From Clostridiales bacterium (lineage in GTDB: Bacteria; Bacillota; Clostridia; Christensenellales; Aristaeellaceae): a stretch of DNA of 29,410 bases. Position numbers and translations under genes: made by a program. Below, in pieces: positions 8,286 through 15,459 of this stretch. Below the pieces are notes generated by a model. That model was given only the letters and a program-made list of their open reading frames with translations. It searched no databases and was not told where the DNA came from. The DNA is taken from contig JAHZHZ010000020.1 of the NCBI GenBank assembly GCA_019419995.1, positions 16,538 through 45,947 of the forward strand. The letters run 5' to 3'. Each line of letters begins with the position of its first letter. Position 1 is the first letter of the stretch.

Positions 8286-10088
8286 ATGGAACGCAAGCCT
8301 GATTACGGTTCCGAAAGGCACAGGCGGAACACCTCCGCACCCCGCCGAACAGGTACCGTCAGCCGGTCCAACGGTTTGGGACGCGGTCAGGAAGGCAATC
8401 GTTTCAACGGCAATCTGGGACAAGCGTCTTCCACCCGCCGTGAGTATTCTAATCGTTTCCCCGGCTCCGAGCGGCGTAGTTCTACAGGGCACGGAAATTC
8501 ATCGTTCCGGTCGAGTGCAGGCCGTCCCTCGCATGTCGGCGGAAAATCGGATTCTCGCTCTGCCCGGGAGAGCAGGGCTTCTTATTATGCAAATTCGCAA
8601 AGAGGACCCCGACGCAAGAAGAAAGATCCTCTGGCGCGGTTAATTCCTCTGGCTTTGTTGTTATGTCTGGTAGCTGGGATTGTATACGTAGGCTCTGCCT
8701 GGCTGATTACCAAGGCCAATAAGTCCACCTATTGTGATAACATCTTTATCAATGGTATTGATGTATCCAAATATTCCATGGAAGAAGGCATGGAGTATGT
8801 GCGTAATGAGATTGATACTCGCCTAGCCACAACCTATACCTTAACCTGGCAAGATAAAAGTTACACCTATTCCGCATCCGACTTTGGCGGAACCATTGAA
8901 ACAGATGATATGATGGTGCGTGCCTGGAACATCGGCCACGTGGGCAATATCTTTGATTGCAGCCGCTCCATTCGTGCGCTGAAGGACAATCCGATTTATA
9001 TGGACGCGCCATTGAAATATGATGAAAGTTTGATTGATGTCTTTGTAGATCAGATATACGATGAGATTTACGTGGCGCCAATAGATGCAGTTGTAGTTGT
9101 AGGTGCAAACGCCCCCTACCTCTCCTCTGAGTCCAGCCAGGGGCAGGAACTGGATAAGGAAGCTCTGAAGGAAGAGATTATTTCTCAATTAGAGACCGGT
9201 GAGAGCGCCGATACCCTTCCGGTCAACATTGTGGAACCCACTTTGTCGACACAGGACGCCCTGAGCAGTCTGGAACTGATTGTAGAGTACAAAACTGATG
9301 TATCTGCTCGCGGTTATTACAGCTGCCAGAATGTGCGCAAGGCATTGTTCTACTTCTATGGAGAAGAAGTCAGCCCCGGGGAAACCATCGATTTTAATGA
9401 GCGTGTCGGTCCTCGTACCGAAGAGCGCGGTTGGTATCCAGGCACGGAATACATTACCGGCGGCAAGACCCAGGAAACGCCTGGCGGCGGTGTATGCCAA
9501 GCCAGCACAACGCTCTATGGTGCGGTAGTCAAGGCCGGCATGGACATTATCTCCCGTTCGCCACACTCCATGACCGTGGCATATGTGGAGCCCAGCATCG
9601 ATGCAGCCGTCACGGAAACCGGCAGTAAAAACCTGGTTTTCACTAACAATACCAGCACCAGCTTCTACATCTATACCGATGTCACCGATGAAGAGGCCAT
9701 TGTACGCATTTATGGCAAAAAGCCTCAATATCGTTACGAATTGGAATCCGAAATTGTCAGCCAGGATACATCCGCCGTGCAAGTAGACTATGTTGCCGAC
9801 GAAAAGGGAAAATACGTCTATTACACGGATGAAACCGAGCTGTATAAAAAGGGCCGTGCCGCCTGTTCCAGCAATGGCTGGCTCGTGGCCTATGATTGGG
9901 AAACGGGTGAAGAAGTCTTCCGCAAACAGATGTCCCACGATGAATACGCATCGGGAACCGATATTTACTGGCGCGGAATTCATTCTCGCACTGAAAGTGT
10001 TCCCACCTTGGATACGGGAAATTCTGCCTCAAACGGCAGCCTCCAAAACGATTCAGGCGCATCCGATCTTAATAACCTGGGCAATTAA
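8286..10088 (+). CDS. Membrane-anchored VanW-family protein with peptidoglycan-binding-like domain
   Basis: The 600-aa protein starts with about 115 residues of Arg/Ser/Gly-rich, probably disordered cytosolic sequence ending in RRKKKD. One TM helix follows (about 118-143, LIPLALLLCLVAGIVYVGSA), then an extracellular region of about 190 residues resembling the PG_binding_4 domain often found before VanW. The VanW domain spans about 336-468, with GETIDFNERVGPRTEERG, the GGGVCQASTTLYGAV core and RSPHSMTVAYVEP. The C-terminal part (470-590) is beta-rich and G5-like, ending in a Ser/Asn-rich tail. VanW proteins occur beside some vancomycin-resistance operons but their biochemical role is unknown; no resistance is implied here. 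The ATG at 8286 follows GGAGG at a rather long 12 nt. ridA begins 20 bp downstream in the same unit. Confidence 0.88.
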   Translation: MERKPDYGSERHRRNTSAPRRTGTVSRSNGLGRGQEGNRFNGNLGQASSTRREYSNRFPGSERRSSTGHGNSSFRSSAGRPSHVGGKSDSRSARESRASYYANSQRGPRRKKKDPLARLIPLALLLCLVAGIVYVGSAWLITKANKSTYCDNIFINGIDVSKYSMEEGMEYVRNEIDTRLATTYTLTWQDKSYTYSASDFGGTIETDDMMVRAWNIGHVGNIFDCSRSIRALKDNPIYMDAPLKYDESLIDVFVDQIYDEIYVAPIDAVVVVGANAPYLSSESSQGQELDKEALKEEIISQLETGESADTLPVNIVEPTLSTQDALSSLELIVEYKTDVSARGYYSCQNVRKALFYFYGEEVSPGETIDFNERVGPRTEERGWYPGTEYITGGKTQETPGGGVCQASTTLYGAVVKAGMDIISRSPHSMTVAYVEPSIDAAVTETGSKNLVFTNNTSTSFYIYTDVTDEEAIVRIYGKKPQYRYELESEIVSQDTSAVQVDYVADEKGKYVYYTDETELYKKGRAACSSNGWLVAYDWETGEEVFRKQMSHDEYASGTDIYWRGIHSRTESVPTLDTGNSASNGSLQNDSGASDLNNLGN

Positions 10089-10107
10089 AAATCGGGAGGA
10101 ACGATTG

Positions 10108-10488
10108 ATGAAAAGGTGCTTTTTAACCCAACGGGGGCCCAAGGCCATTGGTCCCTATTCCACAGCCTGTATTGCCGGCTCCACCTGTTTTCTCTCCGGC
10201 ATGCTGGGCGTTGATCCTCAGACAGGGAAGCTGGCGGAAGGCGGCGTAGAATCGCAAGCTTTGCAGGCCATGCGCAACGTCCAAACTGTTCTGGAAGAAA
10301 TGGGGCTCAATGTCGCTTCCGTTCTGAAGACCACTGTATTTTTAAAGGACCTCAACGATTTTGGTAGCGTAAATGCCATCTATGCCGACTTCTTTGGCCC
10401 GGACTATCCATCCCGCAGTTGCGTGGAGGTCGCTCGGCTGCCCATGGATGCACTGGTTGAAATAGAAGCCATTGCCAGTCTGGATTGA
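10108..10488 (+). CDS. ridA: RidA-family reactive intermediate deaminase
   Basis: RidA (YjgF/YER057c/UK114) hydrolyses reactive 2-aminoacrylate and related enamines or imines released by PLP enzymes, protecting the cell from damage. The 126-aa product has the family hallmarks: GPKAIGPYS near the N-terminus, STCFLSGMLGVDPQTGKL, QALQAMRNVQTVLEE, the KTTVFLKDLNDFGSVNAIYADFF helix region (split here only for description), and PSRSCVEVARLPMDALVEIEAIA. The Arg in PSRS and the Glu in VEIEAIA correspond to the conserved substrate site. The ATG at 10108 is preceded by GGGAGGA at 7 nt. It lies 19 bp after the VanW gene and 57 bp before prs with no terminator between, so it is probably cotranscribed; a functional link to either is not evident. 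Confidence 0.93.
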   Translation: MKRCFLTQRGPKAIGPYSTACIAGSTCFLSGMLGVDPQTGKLAEGGVESQALQAMRNVQTVLEEMGLNVASVLKTTVFLKDLNDFGSVNAIYADFFGPDYPSRSCVEVARLPMDALVEIEAIASLD

Positions 10489-10545
10489 GAATTGCAATGC
10501 GATGCAAATTGCTTAACTGAGGAATTTAAGGAGTGTGGGCAAATT

Positions 10546-11547
10546 ATGTTTGAATCAGCGAACGTATCCATTTTCGCGGGCAGCGGCGGCCAAATCTTTG
10601 CGGAGCGCATGTGTAAATACATGGGCAAACGCCTGGGTTCTTCTGAAGTAATCACCTTCTCCGAGGGCAACACCTTTGTTCGCGTCAATGAATCGGTACG
10701 TGATCGCGACGTGCTTCTTGTGCAGCCAATCGGCTTGCACTCCAACGACGAGTTTGTTGAAATCCTGTTCTGGATGGATGCTTTCAAGCGCGCAAACGCG
10801 CATTCCTGCACGCTGATCATGCCTTATTTCGGCTATGGCAAGGGCGATAAAAAGGATGAACCTCGAGTATCTATCCGCGCCCGGGTGTGCGCAGAATGCA
10901 TGGAATTGGCCGGTGCCGATCGCTTTGTAACCATGGATCTGCATGCCCAGCAGCTGCAGGGCTTCTTCAAACGTCCCATGGATCACCTCTACGCCACGCC
11001 CATGCTGGCAGAAATTGTCAAACGCATTGGCCACGACAACACTATTATCGTTTCCCCTGATGCCGGTTATGCCAAGCAGGCCCGCAAATTTGCTTCCAGA
11101 TTGAACTTACCCATTGCCATTGGCGATAAGGAGCGAGTGGATCATACGGAAAGCGCTTCCATTCTGGAAGTAATCGGCGAAGTAAAGGATAAAGATTGTC
11201 TGATCGTGGATGACTTCACGATTTCCGGCGGCACTTTGGTGAATCTTGCCGAAAGCCTAATGACCCGGGGCGCCCGCTCCGTTAAGGCCATGTTGAGCCA
11301 TAACATCATCTCCACTGCCGGTGTACGGAAGATCAACGCCAGCCCCATCGAGGCCGTATATTCTACAGATACTGTCTGCAATCCCAACATTGTCGGCGAA
11401 GAAAAATTTAAGACCATATCTGTAGCACCCATGTTTGCCGAAACCATTATGCGTTATTATAACTACGAGTCCATCAATGATATGTTCTCTCAACTGCCAG
11501 AAAAAGTAGTGAATGCCGGCTTTGAACTGGCGGGGCTGAAACTCTGA
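10546..11547 (+). CDS. prs: Ribose-phosphate pyrophosphokinase, divergent
   Basis: The family transfers pyrophosphate from ATP to ribose-5-phosphate, giving PRPP for purine, pyrimidine, His and Trp synthesis. Family marks: two phosphoribosyltransferase-fold halves, PYFGYGKGDKKDEP (canonical YYGYARQDRK), TMDLHAQQLQGFF with the catalytic-loop His at about 133, SPDAGYAKQARKFA, and the flexible-loop Lys/Arg of GDKERVD. The ribose-5-phosphate/PRPP loop reads VDDFTISGGTL (about 221-231) where canonical enzymes have VDDMIDT(A/G)GT. The two Asp and the GGT are kept, but the inner 'IDT' is replaced. Many other positions also differ from housekeeping Prs, so this may be a second copy or a member of a divergent subfamily. 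The 333-aa length fits class I enzymes. The ATG at 10546 follows AAGGAG at 12 nt. A terminator closes the unit. Confidence 0.85.
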   Translation: MFESANVSIFAGSGGQIFAERMCKYMGKRLGSSEVITFSEGNTFVRVNESVRDRDVLLVQPIGLHSNDEFVEILFWMDAFKRANAHSCTLIMPYFGYGKGDKKDEPRVSIRARVCAECMELAGADRFVTMDLHAQQLQGFFKRPMDHLYATPMLAEIVKRIGHDNTIIVSPDAGYAKQARKFASRLNLPIAIGDKERVDHTESASILEVIGEVKDKDCLIVDDFTISGGTLVNLAESLMTRGARSVKAMLSHNIISTAGVRKINASPIEAVYSTDTVCNPNIVGEEKFKTISVAPMFAETIMRYYNYESINDMFSQLPEKVVNAGFELAGLKL

Positions 11548-11573
11548 AGTCCTGTAAACACAATTTGATGACG

Positions 11574-11608
11574 CGGATCTATCCTGCATGAAAGGATAGA
11601 TCCGTTTT
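11574..11608 (+). terminator. Rho-independent terminator after prs
   Basis: A perfect 12-bp stem CGGATCTATCCT (11574-11585) with 11593-11604, 7-nt loop, followed by TTTT. It ends the vanW-ridA-prs unit. Confidence 0.85.
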
Positions 11609-11787
11609 ATGATCCAATCCCCTCTTTTCAATAGCAACAGCATGTTATCTCAAGCATAAACTCTGTTCTCCCTCGCATTAGAAAACGTGCAAGAAGATAA
11701 ACCGCCAAAGTAAAAGTTGTAACGATTTTACATTTTATAATTTTACAGATATTTTTTAGATATCGTCTTCAAACCCCAAAAAGTCCG

Positions 11788-11931
11788 TCAAGCATTTGAT
11801 ATAGCCAGCAAGTGTCGTTGAATTTCGTCAGCACTTCCGACCCCTGCAATTGCCTTCTTATACCCGCCTGATATAACAATTAGCCTATAATGGAGTATAT
11901 TCGTTCCTTCTACTCCATGCACTGATATCAT
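11788..11931 (-). CDS. Doubtful 47-aa ORF, unknown
   Basis: I do not recognise this ORF. It begins ATG ATA TCA behind AAGGTGG and could encode 47 residues with a hydrophobic centre (YRLIVISGGYKKAIAGVG) and an amphipathic, protein-like C-terminus (SADEIQRHLLAIS). The residue composition is more protein-like than expected for random AT-rich DNA, but the ribosome binding site is close to the start and no clear promoter precedes it. It could be a small protein, the 3' remnant of a decayed gene, or chance. Confidence 0.2.
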   Translation of the reverse strand: MISVHGVEGTNILHYRLIVISGGYKKAIAGVGSADEIQRHLLAISNA

Positions 11932-12033
11932 CCACCACCTTATGCATCGGTAAAAATTGTACGGTGGGAATCCTTATCGGCTATGCAATCATATTCACAA
12001 AAATATCGGCTATCCCCTACCCAGTTAAAAATT

Positions 12034-12057
12034 ATTGCGGCATCACTGTGCCGCAAT
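12034..12057 (-). terminator. Hairpin downstream of glnS, possible back-up terminator
   Basis: A 9-bp stem ATTGCGGCA/TGCCGCAAT with a 6-nt loop. On the minus strand it is followed by AATTTTTAA, so it could catch transcripts that pass the main glnS terminator about 30 bp upstream. Confidence 0.4.
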
Positions 12058-12085
12058 TTCCCAGGATTTTTGAAACGCCAAACAA

Positions 12086-12117
12086 GAAAAAAGCGGGACA
12101 TTTCAAGAATGCCCCGC
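12086..12117 (-). terminator. Rho-independent terminator of glnS
   Basis: On the minus strand, GCGGGGCATT pairs with AATGTCCCGC (10 bp including one G-U pair, loop CTTGA), followed by TTTTTTCTTG. It lies 11 bp after the glnS stop. Confidence 0.9.
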
Positions 12118-12128
12118 AAATCTTTCCT

Positions 12129-13832
12129 TTATTTAGAAACCTTGGCCCAGCTGTCCTTCAGCCCCACCGTGCGGTTAAACACCGGCAGCTTCTCTGTAGA
12201 ATCCCGATCCTTACAGAAATAACCCATACGCAGGAACTGGAAGCAATTGCCCACTGCGCTGTCGGCAATCAGAGGCTCACAGAAGCCTCTAAGCACCTTT
12301 AAACTGTCAGGGTTGATGCGATCCATGAAATCCACTGCAGCGGCTTCAGCGCCCTCCTCCGCCTCCTCAGGCGCAGTCTCTTCCTCGGCAATGTCGTTGA
12401 GGATAGGCTCATACAGCCTGAATTCGCAGGGACGGGCATCCGCTTCGCTGATCCAGTGAAGGGTTCCCTTTACCTTCCGATTTGCGCCCTCACTGCCGGA
12501 GCGGGTATCCAAATCCACGGAGCATACCAATTCCACAATTTCTCCATCGGCATTCTTGACCACTTCATCGCAGCGAATGATGTATGCACCCTTGAGTCGC
12601 ACTTCCTTGCCGGGGGCCAGGCGGAAGAACTTTTTAATCGGTTCTTCCATGAAATCTTCCCGTTCAATATAGGCGGTTCCGGTAAATCGGACTTCATGCG
12701 TACCCATTTCGGGATGATCCGGATGATTTTCCACCGTCAGCACATCAACCTTGCCCTCGGGCCAGTTGGAAAAGCGCAGCTTGAGGGGATTGAGTACAGC
12801 CATCGCCCGGGGCGCGGTATCCGCCAACGCCTCACGAACACAATGATCCAGCAAATTTCCTTCTACCATGGAATCGGCCTTGGCAACGCCCACTCTGCCC
12901 ATAAAATCGATGATGGCAGCAGCAGGATAACCTCTGCGCCGCATGGCCACTAGCGTGGGCATACGAGGATCGTCCCAACCGGATACTACGCCCTCCTCCA
13001 CCATCCGACGAAGATAGCGTTTGGACATGACGGTGCGCTCGATGTTCAAGCGTGCAAATTCAATCTGCCTTGGGGGCTGATCGGTCACCTGAGCATGGGT
13101 AACAAACCAGTCGTAGAGGGGCCGGTGAATTTCATATTCCAGAGAGCACAGGGAATGGGTAATCCCTTCGATGGCATCCTGAATGGGATGCTGAAAATCA
13201 TACATGGGATAGATGCACCACTTATCCCCGGCGCGGTGATGGTGCATGTGCTTAATGCGATACATGGTAGGGTCGCGCAGCAGTACGTTGGGCGAGGCCA
13301 TATCAATCTTGGCGCGCAGCACCCTGCTGCCATCTGGAAATTCTCCGTTCTTCATTCGTTCAAACAGTTCCAGATTCTCCTGGGGAGTGCGATCCCGATA
13401 GGGACTGTTTTTGCCCGGCTGAGTCAACGTGCCGCGGTTGATACGCATCTCTTCCGGAGACTGATCATCTACATAGGCCAATCCACGTCGAATCATGTCA
13501 CAGGCAATTTCATACAATTTATCAAAGAAATCCGATGCAAAATAGAGATTGTCCCACTTGAATCCCAACCATTCAATGTCCGCCTGGATGCCCTCCACGA
13601 AGGCTTTCTCCTCCTTGGCGGGGTTGGTATCGTCAAATCGCAGGTTACAGCTTCCGCCATACTTCTGGGCAATGCCGAAATCCACGCACAGGGCCTTGGC
13701 ATGACCGATGTGCAAATAGCCATTGGGTTCCGGGGGAAAGCGGGTCTTGACATGGTCAAAGCGCCCATTGGCCAGATCTTGGTTGATGGCTTCCTCGATA
13801 AAATTAGTAGCTTTCTTCTCCTCGTTAAGCAT
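12129..13832 (-). CDS. glnS: Glutaminyl-tRNA synthetase
   Basis: Class I aminoacyl-tRNA synthetase that charges tRNA-Gln directly with glutamine. Motifs: FPPEPNGYLHIGHAKAL with HIGH at residues 41-44, RFDDTNPAKEE, and VMSKRYL (the KMSKS equivalent) near residue 268. An all-beta anticodon-binding domain follows (ENHPDHPEMGTHEVRFTGT, then LHWISEADARPCEFRLYEPI). The length of 567 aa is close to E. coli GlnRS (554). Near residue 490 there is an acidic, Ala/Glu-rich insertion (EEETAPEEAEEGAEAAA) that looks like a flexible loop. The ATG at 13832 follows AGGGGG at about 9 nt and lies 40 bp after capA. Most Bacillota make Gln-tRNA through GatCAB instead; GlnRS spread to some anaerobic Clostridia by transfer, so this gene is probably of foreign origin. 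No T-box leader precedes it. Confidence 0.95.
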   Translation of the reverse strand: MLNEEKKATNFIEEAINQDLANGRFDHVKTRFPPEPNGYLHIGHAKALCVDFGIAQKYGGSCNLRFDDTNPAKEEKAFVEGIQADIEWLGFKWDNLYFASDFFDKLYEIACDMIRRGLAYVDDQSPEEMRINRGTLTQPGKNSPYRDRTPQENLELFERMKNGEFPDGSRVLRAKIDMASPNVLLRDPTMYRIKHMHHHRAGDKWCIYPMYDFQHPIQDAIEGITHSLCSLEYEIHRPLYDWFVTHAQVTDQPPRQIEFARLNIERTVMSKRYLRRMVEEGVVSGWDDPRMPTLVAMRRRGYPAAAIIDFMGRVGVAKADSMVEGNLLDHCVREALADTAPRAMAVLNPLKLRFSNWPEGKVDVLTVENHPDHPEMGTHEVRFTGTAYIEREDFMEEPIKKFFRLAPGKEVRLKGAYIIRCDEVVKNADGEIVELVCSVDLDTRSGSEGANRKVKGTLHWISEADARPCEFRLYEPILNDIAEEETAPEEAEEGAEAAAVDFMDRINPDSLKVLRGFCEPLIADSAVGNCFQFLRMGYFCKDRDSTEKLPVFNRTVGLKDSWAKVSK

Positions 13833-13872
13833 GTTTTAACCCCCTGCTCTTCTATGCTACATTTTCCCCACC

Positions 13873-15264
13873 CTATTGGCGGGCAATATCCTGTGCGACG
13901 GGCATTTCCGCCGTATTTTGCAGTCCCTCGGAAAAATTTTCAGGTGCCTGTGTGGGAACAGCTGTCTGCGCCATCTGTGGGCCTCCCGTGAGGAGACCGT
14001 TGCGGATTATATAGCTGTCTTCCATCCAAAGCACATTGTCCTGAGTCAGTCCAGGCGAACAGCGCTTAATTTCTTTCAACATCCGCGCTCCGTCTTCGAG
14101 ATCCGCTATGCGCGGCTGGAAATCATTGTACTCTTCATTGGAGGAGATCAGCGCGGGAATGATGTCAATTCCTCCATCCGTTACGCTGCCATCGGCATTG
14201 ATGAGAAACTTCTGCCGGAAGATGGCGCAATCTAAAATGTCGGGATCATCATTTCCACCAAAGCAGAAATTCCCCAGGCTGTTAATGATATACTTGCCAT
14301 TGTACTTTTCAATTTCTCCATAAACGTGAGAATGATTGCCAATGACCAAATCTGCACCCGCATCAATTAACTTTCTTCCCATGCGCTTGGAATAACTGGA
14401 AAGTTCATAGTGGCGCTCCTTTCCCCAGTGCATGGATACGATCAGCAAATCGCATTTTGCCGCCGCTGCTTCCACTGCAGAAAGGATGTCCTCTTCCTCG
14501 AAATTCCATTCAGTAAAGCCCAGTGAACCCACAGTATAGCCCTTGACTTGGGTGTAATACTCAGGCCCATATCCACTGGCACCGATGCCCGCTTCCATCA
14601 GGGCTTCATAGGTATCCTTAAAGCCTTCCTTTTTATAATCCAGCGCGTGATTATTGGCCAAATTGCAAATTTCCACGCTGGAGCCCGATAGAATATTAAC
14701 ATAGTCCGGATATCCGCGGAAATTGAAGGTGCGGCCAGGCCGTTTGGTATTGTGATCCGTCAGCGGGCCCTCCAGATTGATGATGGTCAAATCATCCTGC
14801 TCAAACAGCTCCCGCACATTTTGCAGAAAGTAATCGTAGCCATATTTATCCACAAAGGATTTAAAATTACTCCGCTTACCACTGCCGGTAGTATAAGTTC
14901 CCAGCGTCACGTCCCCGGTAGCCGTAATTGTAATGCTGACTGGTGCCTGCGTCGGTTCCGGAGTGGGCTCCGGCGTAGGCAAAAATATGGTTGGCGATGC
15001 TGTAGCCTGTGGCATCTGCGGCTGCTGACTCTGAACCGGCGCCTGCTGAGGCTGCGCTTCGGCGGCGGCAACTTCGACCTCACCATCCGTCACATACCAT
15101 AAATCACTGTCTGTTGTATAGGTATAGCGACTGCTGACCGGCCCAAGGTTCAAAACTGCCATTAATATGATACAGCACAGACATAGCACAGACAATGACG
15201 CCACCCACACCTGAGTTCGCCAGGTCCATTTTGTATTTCTGCGCTTTCTTCTTTTTTTTGCCAT
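13873..15264 (-). CDS. CapA-family (PGA_cap) metallophosphatase-like envelope protein
   Basis: The family resembles CapA/PgsA of poly-gamma-glutamate synthesis, with a calcineurin-like phosphatase fold; most members are of unknown substrate. The chosen start (ATG 15264, MAKKRRKRRNTKW) gives 463 aa: a highly basic N-terminus, one TM helix (about 20-43), a Gln/Pro/Thr-rich stalk with PTPEPTPEPTQ, then the catalytic domain. Motifs: TATGDVTLG, LTIINLEGPLTD, ICNLANNHALDY, VSMHWGKERHYELS, ADLVIGNHSHVYG and IINSLGNFCFGGN, which supply the metal-binding Asp, Asn and His residues. The C-terminal 60 residues are low in complexity. No capB, capC or pgs genes are nearby, so capsule synthesis is not supported. 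GAGAGAGGG lies 12 nt upstream of the ATG. The frame is open to 15336, but the promoter's -10 box lies inside that extension. glnS follows without a terminator. Confidence 0.87.
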   Translation of the reverse strand: MAKKRRKRRNTKWTWRTQVWVASLSVLCLCCIILMAVLNLGPVSSRYTYTTDSDLWYVTDGEVEVAAAEAQPQQAPVQSQQPQMPQATASPTIFLPTPEPTPEPTQAPVSITITATGDVTLGTYTTGSGKRSNFKSFVDKYGYDYFLQNVRELFEQDDLTIINLEGPLTDHNTKRPGRTFNFRGYPDYVNILSGSSVEICNLANNHALDYKKEGFKDTYEALMEAGIGASGYGPEYYTQVKGYTVGSLGFTEWNFEEEDILSAVEAAAAKCDLLIVSMHWGKERHYELSSYSKRMGRKLIDAGADLVIGNHSHVYGEIEKYNGKYIINSLGNFCFGGNDDPDILDCAIFRQKFLINADGSVTDGGIDIIPALISSNEEYNDFQPRIADLEDGARMLKEIKRCSPGLTQDNVLWMEDSYIIRNGLLTGGPQMAQTAVPTQAPENFSEGLQNTAEMPVAQDIARQ

Positions 15265-15306
15265 GGAAAACCATAACCCTCTCTCAGTGTAACAAACATT
15301 CATTCT

Positions 15307-15312
15307 ATTATA
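15307..15312 (-). promoter_or_regulatory. -10 box of the capA-glnS unit
   Basis: A perfect TATAAT on the minus strand, 42 bp before the capA start codon. The -35 region is weak, with no good TTGACA-like hexamer at 16-18 bp, so an activator or other element may contribute. Confidence 0.55.
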
Positions 15313-15412
15313 CACATACGAAGTTTGATATTCCATGAAATCGAGGGTAATTTAGGCGATACGCAATGTTTTCGTAATATTATTCCGATAATTTGTAAAA
15401 TTTTCCAGCGAA

Positions 15413-15444
15413 TAAAAAAGACCCGAAGCACTTTGCTTCGGGTC
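15413..15444 (-). terminator. Rho-independent terminator of the decarboxylase operon
   Basis: On the minus strand, a perfect 11-bp stem GACCCGAAGCA/TGCTTCGGGTC (15434-15444 with 15420-15430), 3-nt loop, followed by TTTTTTATT. It lies 16 bp after the last gene of the operon. Confidence 0.95.
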
Positions 15445-15459
15445 CTTAGAACAAAATTC

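Larger units (their letters stand above)
11609..12085. other. Gene-poor intergenic stretch, AT-rich
   Basis: About 480 bp between the prs terminator and the glnS terminator with no ORF longer than 60 codons that I trust. It holds one 47-codon minus-strand ORF (11788-11931, listed separately), an isolated TATAAT (11886-11891, +) without a matching -35, a short direct repeat TATCGGCTAT (about 11975-11984 and 12004-12013), and a hairpin at 12034-12057. Composition is poorer in GC than the flanks, consistent with decayed or non-coding DNA. Confidence 0.6.

Noticed and set aside
8286..10088. Vancomycin-resistance gene because of the VanW label
   Set aside because: No vanA/B/C-type ligase, vanH, vanX or vanRS is present; VanW proteins are common in Clostridia without resistance.
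13833..13872. T-box leader before glnS
   Set aside because: Only 40 bp separate glnS from capA, with no specifier loop or T-box sequence, and glnS is probably read from the capA promoter.
13873..15264. Capsule (poly-gamma-glutamate) locus
   Set aside because: Only a CapA-fold protein is present; capB, capC and capE/pgs genes are missing, and the neighbour is glnS.
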